Shown here piece by piece: positions 33,933 to 45,562 of a stretch of 64,000 bases of DNA (positions within the stretch are counted from its first letter, which is position 1; each line of letters begins with the position of its first letter). A program made the translations under genes and the position numbers. The notes below the pieces were generated by a model that saw only the letters and a list, made by a program, of their open reading frames with translations, searched no databases and had not been told where the DNA came from. The DNA comes from Adiantum capillus-veneris (taxonomy: Eukaryota > Streptophyta > Polypodiopsida > Polypodiales > Pteridaceae): positions 127,720,891 through 127,784,890 of the forward strand of contig CM043947.1 in NCBI GenBank assembly GCA_014529385.2. The letters run 5' to 3'.

Positions 33933-34365
33933 TTGGCGCATCCCTTCACCACCCCCTTTGTTCAGCACTTCCTTGGCAGTAAGCTTAGATTTTAGATCTT
34001 TGTGTCGGGTAATAGCAAGTTGAGAGAGAGAAGTACAAATGGAAACTCTTGAGTTTTGAAGATAAGCAATTCAAGGTGAGCTTTTGAAGAGCATACAACT
34101 GCTGTGTAAGAATTCGAAGAAGAATTGCCTTGTGCTTTTGCTCGCTGGCTTCACACACATAAAAGAATCGACCTTGTGCTTCTGCTCGCTGGCTTCACAC
34201 ACATAAAAGAATCGAATTGCAAATCAATGCAATTCGGGAGCTCCTGTTCAATCAAATCAATGCAATTCGAAAGCTCATTTGCAGCGCTGGCCTTATACAC
34301 TCATACAATGCAAAGCAATTAGCTGGAAGCAAATAAATGCAATTCGGAAGCTCTACTGCAGCGCT

Positions 34366-34403
<38 letters not shown>

Positions 34404-35027
34404 GGCCGCTCAAGGCTTGCCACTGGAAGTCCCTATCCATATTGAACCTCGTGGATGAAAGCACAACAGTAGGGCAACCTCAACTGCAGCTTCAAATCCC
34501 TCAAAAGCTCGAAAACACCATCAACCTCCTTTTGGACGGTATCTGCTTGTTCTTGACAGTTTTTGCTCTTCTAATTCACCAAAATCGTTTTCCTCTTATA
34601 AAGCTTTTTTTAAGTCTTTTGTTTTCATACCACCGCCCATCTCTTGGCCTCCTTTAAACCCCTTTAAGCTGCATGTCCCACATGTAGTGCGTATTGCAAA
34701 GTTATAAATCATTTGCAAGTGTACACATAGCACCATAGGATCCTCATCTCGTGGTAGCTCGACAACACTCTCCGCAACACATAGCAACAAGCAACAAGCT
34801 TTTTTGTACAAAGTTTTTTTCAAAAGCTTTTGTAAATTCTCTACAAGCAGCAAGTGCAAATCAGATATTCAAAGCTCTCCCTCGACTTCAAGGCTAAACC
34901 TTCTTTTTTGTGAAGAGGAACTTTGCAAATCCTACTTGCAAAGAGTGACTTCACAAATTAAGCATAATCCGACATTCATATTACCTCCTGTAAAGGGCAA
35001 GACACTGCCATAGAGATAGTATCTCTA
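33933..35027 (+). other. Long leader of the gag-only copia element
   Basis: A 1.1-kb leader with no recognised domain. It holds a 44-bp tandem duplication (34129-34216), several AATCAATGCAATTCG-type repeats (34215-34350) and a (CA)n run at 34370-34399. Confidence 0.55.
34129..34216 (+). repeat. 44-bp tandem duplication
   Basis: CTTGTGCTTTTGCTCGCTGG... at 34129-34172 is repeated at 34173-34216 with one difference. Confidence 0.9.
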
Positions 35028-36085
35028 TTGGTAAGACCGAGACCCTCTGCGTTTGGAACCACTTTGCATCATGGGAGAGAAGGGATTGAAAAATTCAATG
35101 GAGACGGTTTCCACACTTGGCAGACCAAGCTGCGAGGATATCTTATGAAAAAGCAACTATGGTCTGTTGTAAAACCGATAATAAGCAAACCATCCACTTC
35201 TGTTGAAGGCACTCTCACTAGAGCCCAAATCGCACAAGCACAAGCTAAAGATGAACAGGCACTCGGCATAATTATCACATCACTACATGATAATTATGTG
35301 CATTTTACAGATAAGTGTACCACTGCAATCCAAGCATGGGATATTCTGGAACATAAGTTTGGTGCTAAACAAAAGCAAAGTAAGATTAGCTTAAAGAAAA
35401 ATCTTTACAAACTTACTATGCTTCAAGAGGAGAATGTTTCAAGCCTCGTTAATAGACTAATGAGCATAATCACGCAACTCACATACATTCAGTGCCAAGT
35501 CCCAGAAGAAGATCAACTCGTTACAAACTTACTATGCTTCAAGAGGAGGATGTTTCAAGCCTCGTTAATAGACTAATGAGCATAATCACGCAACTCACAT
35601 ACATTCAGTGCCAAGTCCTAGAAGAAGATCAAGTCGCTGTGCTGCTAAGTGCTCTACCTGAAAGTTTTGACAACATAGTAACAGTCTTAGAGCAAAAGGA
35701 ACCCATACCTTCTCTGCAATATATTACAGGGGCAATCCATGAAGAAGAAAAGAAAAATAAGAAGAAATCTGAATCAGTGGGAGGAGCTTATTTCACATCA
35801 TCATCATCATCATTATCTAGGGCGTCATCATCATCACCTAGATTAAATAACAAGAAGTGTTATGAATGTGGCAAGCTTGGACACTTCTCCAAGGACTGCT
35901 ACAAGAACAAATATTGTAGCAATTGCGGCATCAAAGGAAATCCACCATCAAAGTGCCAAGGAAGCAATAAAAATAGAGTCAATCTTGCAGAAGAAAAGAA
36001 TGGAGATGCAGCTCAACAGGAAGAGAATTGTCTCCATGTGTGTGCTGCCCCCAACTACTTTTGCGAATATACTGATGTATTGTAA
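35028..36085 (+). pseudogene. gag: Copia-type gag (UBN2) of the gag-only element
   Basis: The Gag domain runs from EKFNGDGFHTWQTKLRGYL through WDILEHKFG and KKNLYKLTMLQEENVSSLVNRL, then LPESFDNIV. A Ser-rich stretch and two Cys/His knuckles follow: CYECGKLGHFSKDC (perfect CCHC) and YCSNCGIKG...SKC. The frame lacks an ATG near its start (35028 is TTG), so the true start is unclear. A 116-bp tandem duplication shifts the frame at about 35521. No protease or pol follows: the frame ends at 36085, and 190 bp later the 3' LTR begins. Confidence 0.85.
35405..35636 (+). repeat. 116-bp tandem duplication, frame-breaking
   Basis: TTACAAACTTACTATGCTTC... at 35405-35520 is repeated at 35521-35636 with about three differences. 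Because 116 is not a multiple of three, it disrupts gag. Removing one unit in thought leaves a continuous reading frame, so the duplication came after the frame was functional. Confidence 0.9.
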
Positions 36086-36275
36086 AAATGGATAGTCTTC
36101 CACCTTCTCTGTTTAAGGGGAGGACTTCTTAGTCTGTGTGACACCATGTAATGAGACCACTCAGCCTGTGTGACTATAGTCTGTGCGACTACCTCGGTCT
36201 GTGTGACTATTAGCTTCTGTGGCCTTAGGTCTCGATTCAACTTCATTCAGTATAGTCCATGCCTAAGGGGAGGAT
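36086..36275 (+). other. 3' untranslated region with polypurine tract
   Basis: Repeated CTGTGTGACTA-type phrases occur at 36130-36210. AAGGGGAGGA (36264-36273) is the primer for plus-strand synthesis. Confidence 0.7.
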
Positions 36276-36590
36276 TGTTGAGATAGGCATGGGAAATCCC
36301 TCTACACCTCATTTGAGTTGATATTGACACCTTAGTATATTTGCTGTAAACACAAGAACAAGCCATGTATAGGCATTTGTGCCAGCCGTGTAATATCAAG
36401 GCCCTATATAAAGCCTTGTGATGTACATATAGTATATGCTATGCAATATGATATCCTACTTTTGTGTGTACATCAATTTGTCCCTTTAGTGGTTGTGTAC
36501 CTTTTATTAAGTGTGTGTAGCTCACTGTGTAACAATGGAGTCTTTCACCTTTGAGCCTCCTTGAGCTCCCTTCCCCTCCTGATCCTTACA
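36276..36590 (+). repeat. 3' LTR of the gag-only copia element
   Basis: It begins TGTTGAGATAGG right after the polypurine tract and ends CCTTACA. It is the same length as the 5' LTR (315 bp) and is followed by CTAAG. Confidence 0.93.
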
Positions 36591-36595
36591 CTAAG

Positions 36596-37548
36596 TAGAG
36601 TAACTATATGGTTACTTACTTACCAAGCCGAACATTTCCTGAGGAGATGAGTAAACGCCATTAAAGAGAAATTGAAACTGAAGCAAAAGACTATGCTCTT
36701 ATTGGGAACCAATTGTATCGGAGAGATAAAGATCAACATTTGTGTCTTTGTGCAAATGAAGACGAGTATATTCCAATTATAGAACAAGCACATGTTGGAT
36801 TAGCTGGAGGTCACTTTTCTAATGAGACCACCACAAGAGAAATCTTGATGGCAGGCATATGGTGGCCAACACTTTTTGCAGATACCAAAGTATATGTTCG
36901 AAGGTGTGATGCTTGTCAACAAGCAAAAATGCCAACACGTGTAGATAGCATGCCCTTAAGACCAATGATGGGGTGCTAGAGCTTTTGCAAAGTGGGGTAT
37001 AAATTTTGTTGGGGCGATATATCCACCTGCTTATAGAACCCAAGATCAATATATCATTGTAGCTACGGACTATTTGACCAAGTGGGACGAGTCTAAAGCA
37101 ACTCAAAATAATGATGCCAGAACTACTACCGCATTCTTATATGAGTATGTATTCACGAGATATGGGCTGCCAATAGAAATTGTCAGTGATAGGGAAACTC
37201 ATTTCCTCAATGAGGTAATCGAGTATTTGCTTAATGAGTTTACGGTCATCCATAACAAATCAGCTCCCTATCACCCACAAGCATGGACAAGCTGAGCATA
37301 CAAACAAAATTCTTAGCTTGGTGCTAACTAAAGTGGTTAGTTCAGGAAGGACAGACTGGGAAATGAATCTCCATGCTCCTCCATGGGCTTATCAAATTTC
37401 ATTCAAAACAACTTTAAATGCTACACCCTTTAACCTTGTTTATGGTCTTGATGCTATACTGCCAATAGAATTTCTATTACCGACATTAAGGGTAGCTAAG
37501 GATCTTGAGTGGACTAGACATGAATTGTCAAAAAGACTTGAAGATTAG
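36596..37548 (+). pseudogene. Family B copy 2: second zinc finger (HHCC-2) and integrase core
   Basis: Joined to 33603 the frame reads VPK, stop, SNYMVTYLPSRTFP, where copy 1 has SKWSTYIIEYL. The stop is thus TAG in place of a Trp codon. NQLYRRDKDQHLCLC and a perfect zinc finger follow (AHVGLAGGHFSNETT, then RRCDACQQAK). The core has D in VATDYLTKWDES, D in VSDRETHFL and E in QAEHTNKILS, with a stop/frameshift at about 37292. WAYQISFKTTLNATPFNLVYG follows. The catalytic DDE residues are all present. Confidence 0.85.
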
Positions 37549-38657
37549 AAAATCTAGATGAGCAAAGGCTAACTGCTGTAGCTCACATCTATGCACAAAA
37601 GCGGAAACCCAAATAGTTTTTTGATTCCCATATAATAACAAAAATCTTCAAGAAAAGGGACTTAGTTTTAGTCTATTCCCTTAAGCAACACATTCCCAAG
37701 TTTAAGAAAAACGGAAATGGACCGTTTATCATTGAAGATGTATCTCCAAGTGGAGCAGTAAAATTGTCCACCCTAGATGGTGAACCAATGGCTAATTGTA
37801 TTAGTGGATGCTGTTTAAAGAAATACAATTTGCCACTAATCAATGGATTGCTAGAAAGAATGCATGCAGCCAAGCAAAGAAGGATTAGATGATAGCAGGT
37901 TATTGATGAAGCTCAAGAGGAAGCTTGGCTTCGGGTACTCAAACAGAAAGTTGCTCTCAGGAATCAACAGATACCGATTCCCATCAACACTCTGGAAATA
38001 CATGACCGACAATGGGAATTACCTAAAGGTGTAGTTTCAACAGATGATGACTGGTTAGACGGAATGGACCTGGGCATCAAAGTATAGCTCAACAATCATA
38101 GCACCAATGCTTTGGTCCACACAAGAGCTAGAGTAAATACAGTCAGTTATTCCACGTACAAGAAGGCAACAAGTCAAGCATTGACCGCAAGAATAGCGAT
38201 AATCAAAAGATGCAATAAGAACCCAACCCCAACATTGGGAGTAGTCAACTTGAACGTACTTGCACCGATCAAGGAGGAATGGAAAGGAAGCAATCAATAG
38301 ACCAAACCATGAAGTAATCAATCTTCTCCATCCTCTCGACAAGCAAAGGCTACAAGTAGCATGCAAGGAGTCATGCAAATTTGGGTATCAAAAGCACAGC
38401 TTAAGGATAAGCCGATTAAAACCTGGGTGTCCAAAACATCACCGACAAAACAGAAGAAGTTTCCAAGGGTCAAAACACAGAGGCAAGCATCTCCGAGCAA
38501 GGAACCTAACTTGAACTGGATTTGGCAAAAAAAAGAGCACTTATCTTCTCCACAAACTGTAAAAACAATCAAGCAATGGAGAGTTAAGTTTCAAAAGACT
38601 CCACCACACCGTTGCACACCAAGCAAACCAACCTACAAATGGCGAGAAAAAGCTTGA
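37549..38657 (+). pseudogene. Family B copy 2: long integrase C-terminal extension
   Basis: FKKRDLVLVYSLKQHIPKFKKNGNGPFIIEDVSPSGAVKLSTLDGE is the usual integrase C-terminal domain. A further 280 or so codons follow, Lys/Gln-rich and broken by stops, ending KPTYKWREKA at 38657. The basic tail has no chromodomain motif. It is longer than in most gypsy elements and its role is unknown. Confidence 0.65.
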
Positions 38658-39001
38658 CAGTAGTCAAAAGTGCTACCAACAGCTTAGGAAATCAGCGTAC
38701 TGAAGCATCCTGATAGTACAATCAAACAGAGAGCACACAAGCTACAAGATTTTCTCTTTGGAAGACAGCATCAGAAAGCCTCGACATCAGAAACCCTTGA
38801 GTTAATTACTCAAGACCCAGCTCTTGCACAACATAGTAGTTTGAATTGCATTGATTTTCAAATCATGGTAGAGCCAACCACGGCTATGTATAGACACGAT
38901 TGTTCAACCCATGCACACAGTCGTCCCGGAGTACACCATCTAGGAGGGGTGGAAGGGCAATAAGTAATTAAGGGCAATGTTTAAAGAGGGAGGAAAAAGT
39001 T
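38658..39001 (+). other. Family B 3' untranslated region with polypurine tract
   Basis: Two purine runs lie here: GGAGGGGTGGAAGGG near 38943-38957, and AAGAGGGAGGAAAAAG at 38984-38999. The second abuts TTGATG and is the likely plus-strand primer. Confidence 0.5.
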
Positions 39002-40273
39002 TGATGTTAACGTGTGATTTTTTGAAAAATTACATAATAATGGCCTTATAATTCATCATCAAGGGAAAATTCATTGATAATATTTTCCCGATGAGTGTAA
39101 ATAGTGTATCTACTATTAGAAAATCATCAAAAAATAGTTCTTTTTGGTTATTTTTCATCATTTTTCTTGGTAAAGAGACATAAAGATGGAGAAATCTAGT
39201 AAAAAACAATAAAGATGTGTTTTTCAATAGATTTTCTTAATTATTGGATTTTTAATTTTATTTTCTTTGATTTTTTTTAATAAACAGGTCAAAAATTAAT
39301 AATAAATAGCAAAGGAGCTCAGATGGAAAAACGAAAGACAAAGTGGTGATTAGAAAGACAAGGCAGACAAGCACAAAAATTTTCAATGAAATCGGAAGAT
39401 GGAAGCGGGAAGCGTAAATTAGGCGGCCATACCTACTTTTGCAAATTTTTTGTAGAATGAGCTACAGGAATCCGATCAGGGAAATTTTTGAGTCTAACAT
39501 AGATTTCACAGCCTAGTAGGACTAACGGGGGAATCTGGGTTAAAATGGTTCGGGAGGTTCGGGTATAGATATCCCAGGTAGGCTAAAACAACCTCATTTC
39601 CACTTGTCACCTTTGCAGAGAGAGCTTTTCGACCTCTTTCACGCATATTCTTTGGAGTCTACAGTTGTCCGTTTTCAACACCGTCTCACATGAGACATGA
39701 GGGGTAAGTCCTTTACTCATCAATGATCCATTTTGTATGGCCGGTAGCTAGTATAAACCCCTAGAATCTGAGCTGTGCACGAAGACCTATGACCAAAAAC
39801 TGACCATAGCGGCTTGTCAGTTCGACCAAATCAGATGGGATTTGAACTGTAGCATGCCCTAACATAATAGAACCTTTCTATATGATCAGTTGACCATTCG
39901 GCAGGGGTTGAGGGGTCCATTAGTAGAAAAGCTAGATTTTTGGCAGATGCCAGAATTTGGTTCTGACTACATAGACAGCTTGCCTACGAGGTTTATATAC
40001 AACGTATATAATTGGTTTCATGAAATCAATGAAGCAAAGCCCGCAAAAGCAGAAAACGGTTCGAAGGTTACAAAGCGTCAATTTCGACATACGAGGTCAA
40101 ACTGACTCCAAATGAGCCAGAATTGGATGAGTTGCTTCATGACTATGTTGCGGACAAGTCCAAAGCCTCACAAGTGACAAACCAACTCAATAGGCAATGT
40201 AGTCATAGAAATCAGTGATTTCAAAGTCGAAAAAGCACAAAGTGATGCCGACAAGACCAAACTTAACCAAATT

Positions 40274-40363
40274 CAATTTAGGACTTGTTCTAAGTGTATA
40301 GAATGTGTATAGAATATACAATTTAGGACTTGTTCTAAGTGTATAGAATGTGTTTAGGTCAAA
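40274..40363 (+). repeat. 45-bp tandem duplication
   Basis: CAATTTAGGACTTGTTCTAA... at 40274-40318 is repeated from 40319. Confidence 0.88.
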
Positions 40364-40746
40364 ATTTTTAAGTTTTGCAAGAAAATTGTGATTGCTGTAA
40401 ATAATCGTGATTATTTACTTTTGCACTATTTTTGCTTGGAAATCGTATCATCACCTCACCTATCATGTGTACACACCTATTACATGCCAGAAATGAAGTA
40501 TGAGTCAAAATAAGCACCTACAACTTGGAAAATTGCCAAAAAATGCAAAGAAGTCTTTGCAAGCCAAATTTTGAGTTATGGACCACTTTTTTTGATCCAA
40601 ATCATCTCATATCACATACAAAGAGTCTATACAATGCTTAGAACCAATTTGTACCAAAAAATGTTAATTTTGGTAGAAAAGTTAATTATCGCGATTATTT
40701 ACTTTCTAGCCAAAATGGGGGAATTTTGATATTTTGCCATCATACA

Positions 40747-40974
40747 TCCAAAGTACATGATGTGTTAAGTCCACTAGGCAAATTTGAACCAATTTCAGAG
40801 ACCTAAAGCCAAAATTTGGTACCATTTTCACCCTATGCATGCATCCAAATGAGCCCATATTCCAAAGTACATGATGTGTTAAGCCCACTAGCCAAATTTG
40901 AACCAATTTCAGAGACCTAAAGCCAAAATCTGGTACCATTTTCACCCTATGCATGCATCCAAATGAGCCCATAT
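40747..40974 (+). repeat. 114-bp tandem duplication
   Basis: TCCAAAGTACATGATGTGTT... at 40747-40860 is repeated at 40861-40974 with three or four differences. The minus-strand frame over it is a by-product. Confidence 0.92.
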
Positions 40975-41319
40975 TTCATTCAGAGCATGTAATTGGTATA
41001 TACTTCAAGCCTGTGATGCCAAGTTTGCAAAATGTTGAAAAAATTACCCAACTCTAAATAATTGCAATTATTTACTTTTGTTGCAAAATTTTGTTTGAAC
41101 TTTACAATTTTGTTCCTTGCATGTTTTTATGCATCTATGCTTGTTCAAAAATTGATTTGAAGCAAATTGGACCTAAATTGTCAGCATTTCAGGCTAAAGG
41201 ACACTTCAGAGAAAAATCTGTCAAATCTGGTAACTTGACACTCTATTCACTAAACAGGAGCCATGCAAGCAGCAGAGAGGGCCAAGAAGAAGCCTCGTCC
41301 CCAAAAGTCTTCAGGTAAA

Positions 41320-41770
41320 TGTGCCATAGATAGTATCAAAGAGATCCTCCCTTGAATAGTCCCACTCATTCGCTCAACAACTCCATTCTAACCACATATG
41401 TAGTGCATAGTAAACTATCCTCTAGTTCCTCATTTGCTACAAAAGTCCTTAAACTCAGCGGAGACATACTCTCCCCCGTTTGTCAATGTGTAAAGCCTTC
41501 AGTGTTTTGTCTGACTGGTTCTCAACCATAGCTAGGAATTTTTGGAAGACACTAAAGACTTCATCTTTCCTCTTCAAGAGGTAGGCCCACACCTTTCGAG
41601 TAGAGTCATTTATGAAAGTCAAGAAATATAATGCCCCCTAGAGACTTATGCGGCATAGGCCTGCATATATCACTATGAACCAAATCTAGAGGATTTTCTA
41701 ACTTCCTATCCACAGCAAAGTGGCAAGCCTAGTTTGTTTCCCGTATATGCAACGCTCATACAAACTAAAT
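41320..41770 (-). pseudogene. Ty1/copia pre-integrase and integrase fragment
   Basis: The minus strand reads YERCIYGKQTRLA (the pre-integrase C-x2-C end), then ALYFLTFINDSTRKVWAYLLKRKDEVFSVFQKFLAMVENQSDKTLKALH, a typical copia integrase core. It then decays with stops by 41330. It lies downstream (on its own strand) of the RNase H of the neighbouring copia fragment, so the two are not one collinear element. Confidence 0.7.
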
Positions 41771-41797
41771 TTAGAATAGTTTAACATAGGGATACAA

Positions 41798-43500
41798 TCA
41801 AAACACTGTTACTAATGTATTCTCTTTTGACTCATATGACCAACCAACACCCTTATCCGTCAATGCATCCCAAATGAGACAATACCTCACCTCAATGTGT
41901 TTTGTCTTAGAATGAGACACGTGATTCCTTGCAAAAGCAATGGAACTTTGACTATCACAGTGAAAAACTGGAACCTTCTGAATGTCTAGATCTCCGGCTA
42001 AATGGGCCAACCATATAGCTCCCTTGTTGGTACTGATGTTGCAACATACTTAGCCTCGATAGTGGAAGAATATGTATAATCTTGGAGAGATGATCTCAAA
42101 GAAATGGCTCCTCCTATAAATATGAAAATGTAACTAGACATAGATCTCCTACTATCTCTGCAATCTGCATAATCTACATTCATGTAACCAACAATAGACA
42201 CATCACTATTACCAAAGCGTAAACACTTTCTTGATGTACCCTTCAAGTATCTAAGGATGTGTTTCATAGATATCCAATGTTGTTGGCTAGGATTAGCCAT
42301 ATACTAGCTAACCACTTCCACTGCAAATGCAATGTATGGCCTCGTAGCTACCATATCATACATAAGACTGCCTACAGCTGAAGCGTATGGTACACTGTCC
42401 ATTTTTTCTCTCTTAGCATCTGACTTGGGAGAATCTTCGTTGCTAAGTTTCAAATATGACGGTAGTGGGGTACTCACTGCCTTCTCCCCCTTCATATTAA
42501 AACTCTGCAAGATCTTGTGGATATAGGTTTCTTGAGATAATACAAGAATGCCTCTTTTCCAATCTCTCTTGGTAAGCATACCAAGAAAATGATTTGCTTC
42601 TCCCAAATCCTTCATAACAAAGTTTTTATTCAACATTTCTTTAATCTGACAATCTCCTCAGTGGATTTTCCTGCAATGAGCATGTGATATATATATATAT
42701 ATATGTAGAATGAAAACAACTAGAGAGCCATCACTAAATTTCTTTGTATACAAGTAGTGATCGTCTTGATTCCTTCTAAATCCCCGGGACAACATAAAAA
42801 TGTCAAAACTTCTAATACCACTTTCTTGAACCATGTTGTAATCCATAAAGTGCTTCTTAAGTTTCTATACAAGCTCCTTTGTGCTAGGCTATTCAAAACC
42901 TTCAAGTTGCTTCTTATAAATGTCCTCTTCTACATCCCCGTAAAGAGAAGTTGTCTTCACATCCATTTGGACATGCTCCATGTCCTCAATGGCTACTTGG
43001 CCAAGCATTGTATGCAGTGTAGTCATCTTAACCACGAGTGAGAAGATTTTGTCAAAATCAGCTCCCTTCTGCTACTTGAATCCCTTTGTCACCAATCGAC
43101 CCATATACTCAAATGGCTAAAATTGCTCAAATGGATGTGAGTATCCAGTAGATTGTCTCAAAACCTGACTATTTCTCTTTGCCCTATCAATTGGATTGTT
43201 GCTAGTGGAAGGTACATCGCTAGGCTTTTGAGTTTTCATAGATTCTATGAGAATGTCCTCAAATTTGACTTTCCTATATTTAATCTCTTTGATGAGTTTC
43301 TTGTGCATGTTGGACTCATTAAAGATGACATGTGAAGTGCAAATTACTTTGCGAGATTTTGAGTGCCAGAGATGATATCCCATTTCTCCATTTGTACCAT
43401 AACCAAGGAAAATGCACTTGTGTGACTTTGGGTCTAGATTTGTTTGAAGCTCCTTGGGCACGTGTGCATATGCCTCATATCCAAAAACATGCAAATGATC
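41798..43500 (-). pseudogene. pol: Ty1/copia RT and RNase H fragment
   Basis: From 43494 downwards: FGYEAYAHVPKELQTNLDPKSHKCIFLGYG (integrase-RT linker), then the RT part with a destroyed catalytic box at 42680-42710, then KDLGEANHFLGMLT and YASAVGSLMYDMVATRPYIAF. RNase H follows (YLKGTSRKCLRF, MNVDYADCRDSRRSMSSYIFI, EAKYVA and HCDSQSSIAFARN). Frameshifts occur near 42300, 42010 and 42650. The RNase H residues are largely preserved. Confidence 0.82.
42686..42704. repeat. (AT)n microsatellite on the copia RT catalytic box
   Basis: ATATATATATATATATAT replaces the coding sequence for the YVDD motif. On the minus strand SLVVFILH precedes it, and after it YHMLIAGKST is readable in a shifted frame. 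Confidence 0.8.
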
Positions 43501-45407
43501 ACAATGTAATTTCTTTCATATGTCAATCCATACCTATCCAAAGAGAAACTGGCCCCAAAAATGATCGCCAAGAATGCTTGAAAGGCATTGCACCTATACG
43601 TCTATCTGAAAACCTGGAGAAATGGATGTATGTGTGTCAAAAGCTCCCTTGTAAACCTGATGTGTGAAAAACTTGTGTGCTAGTGTGGACTAGGAAGCCG
43701 ATGCCAATGTTCGTCACGGAGTAAAAATGCCAAAAATGCATATGCTTGAAGCCATTGATGGTGTCAATTCAATGTCCATGCAAAGCCAATGTGATTCTCG
43801 CTTGCAATGTGTCAGTAATGTTGCTAATTGGTAACCGAGAGAGACTGAGTCGTCTCCCGTGTGTGTGTACACATATATCAATATCCGGATGCCAAAGAAA
43901 AACAAGCTCAAAATGGCTCTATTTCAGCTCAGTGCACTACTTCAATAATATAATTTGGCATCTATTTTGACCAATGCAATATCAAGCATGAAAGTTTTCT
44001 TATAAAATTTATGCATTTTTTAGTATCCCTTGCATGTGTACACAAGTTTAAAACAAAATTGCCTGCACAGTGCACGATTTTGAAAACTCTGCAACGTGTG
44101 TATGTCTTTACACAACCACAATGTTGCCCTCACCTTCAATTCCTGCGTTACTTTCTTTCTCTATAGGTTGATTTTGAATTCCAAACCCTTCCCAATTCTG
44201 CACTCATGCTGCAGTGCAATGTGTGTGTGTGTGTGCGCGCACACACACAACTACACTCCACTTCATGTACTATTGTTCCCTTTCTCTGCTGGTGTCTCAC
44301 ATACACCTGGTCCTTGTGTCTGCTATAAAGGGCCATAAGTCTCATATGACTTATTAAACATGCACTCTTGAATTTCGCATGATGGTAATAAAAAAGTAGC
44401 TCCAATATGGAAGGAGAAGCATAAGCCCCCTTCAACATTAAAGGGGATAAAAGTGGCATGGGAGGGTACGTTTCCTACGGTATTATCATAAATGTGGAGA
44501 ACGGTGCCAAATCCACACATACATAAATATAGTTTTTTATTTTTCTTTTATGGGCACAAACATCACAATGCATAAAATGCATCTCTCTTCATCTTTATTA
44601 GAATGTGTAAATTTTCCCCTCCACACATCTTTTAATGCAAAATCTCGTTTGTGCTGAGCTTCTGGTGAAAGCTTCGAGGATAGATGCTATGGACCCATCA
44701 TCACAAGCTATGCCATGCAATAAAATCCTCACCAATGCCACTTCTTTTTCTTACCATATACATGGTGAAGCAATCAAGCCAAACTAGTTTGTTTACTTCT
44801 TAAGTGAAAAATATTGAGTTTGGGCTTAGTTTGCATGCTTTCCCTCCTCTAAGAACAGTTCTTAATTGGTCTTTCAAAAAAACCATGGCTTGAATCACGT
44901 GTACGACCTTATTCCACCAAGCAGTCCATATAAACAAGCCTACGCTAATTATTACCTTAAAGGTGCAAGTGCAAAAGTGTTACCATAAAAAATCCTTTGG
45001 GTTGTTCAAAGGGGAGATGTATAGCAAAAGAAAAACCTTAAAAAATCTACCACGTATTTTTAATTGTGCCATTGCAAACCAATCCTTATAGTCTAGAGTA
45101 AGGTATCCAATCCTATTGAACTTCTCCATCACGCATGCCCCTTGTGTAGAGAGTGAGAAAAAGAGACAAAGCATGAGGGGGGAATCGAGGGCTCAACAAG
45201 ACGAGGTTGACTAACAAAATACTACGAGTAAAAACAACCATTGCACTGTTGCCTATACAATGCAATCCCTCTATTGTTTGTGCCGCCTATGAAGGAAGGC
45301 AACAAGAGGGAAGGGGCACAAACACACAAAGAAAGAGGAATGTGCTTTGCTATTGCCCATGAAAAAGGTGAACACAAGCACGAGAGAGAGAGTAATTGTT
45401 GGCAGAT
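43501..45407. other. No gene recognised
   Basis: Up to about 43680 there may be decayed copia integrase end. The rest is AT-rich. A (TG)n-(CG)-(CA)n palindromic run lies at 44218-44249. The part at 44255-44365 is repeated at 46731-46845. Confidence 0.4.
44255..44365 (-). repeat. Dispersed repeat, copy 1 (partner at 46731-46845)
   Basis: CTTCATG-ACT-TTGTTCCCTTTCTCTGCTGGTGTCTCACATACAC... is shared with the second copy at about 85-90% identity, apart from small indels. In copy 2 it forms the 3' side of the antisense frameshifted ORF, so this is probably a relic of the same unit. Confidence 0.75.
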
Positions 45408-45424
45408 AACAACGTAGATAGATG

Positions 45425-45461
<37 letters not shown>

Positions 45462-45562
45462 TTTGTCTTGGGCAATAGGTGAAGGAGAGAACAACGTAGA
45501 TAGATGGAGAGAGAGAGAGAGAGAGAGAGCTTGTTTGTCTTGGACAATAGGTGAAGGAGAGA
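45408..45562. repeat. About 82-bp tandem duplication with (GA)n
   Basis: AACAACGTAGATAGATGG, (GA)n and CTTGTTTGTCTTGG-CAATAGGTGAAGGAGAG occur at 45408-45489 and again from 45490, with different (GA)n lengths. The minus-strand Leu/Ser-rich frames here are artefacts of the GA repeat. Confidence 0.85.

Larger units (their letters stand above)
33604..36590 (+). mobile_element. Copia-derived gag-only LTR retrotransposon, intact ends (2,987 bp)
   Basis: The element has a 315-bp LTR on each side, a primer-binding site, gag, a polypurine tract and a perfect CTAAG target duplication. It carries no protease, integrase, RT or RNase H, so it would depend on an autonomous copia element for its enzymes. 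It sits inside family B copy 2, exactly between the two zinc-finger blocks, and is therefore younger than that copy. Confidence 0.9.
39002..41300 (+). repeat. Possible family B 3' LTR and flanking AT-rich sequence
   Basis: A TG start follows the polypurine tract. The interval has no gene-like frame. It has several AATAATYGCGATTATTTACTTT-type motifs (about 40400, 40690, 41055) and two tandem duplications. No second LTR copy was found, so the right end is unknown. ATGCAAGCAGCAGAG... at about 41263 could start a short coding stretch rich in Lys (RAKKKPRPQKSS). Confidence 0.35.

Noticed and set aside
34370-34399. (CA)n in the copia leader as a functional element
   Set aside because: Ordinary microsatellite; such runs are common throughout the window.
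40706-40972. Minus-strand protein with an internal repeat
   Set aside because: The repeat is a 114-bp DNA tandem duplication in a non-coding AT-rich stretch.
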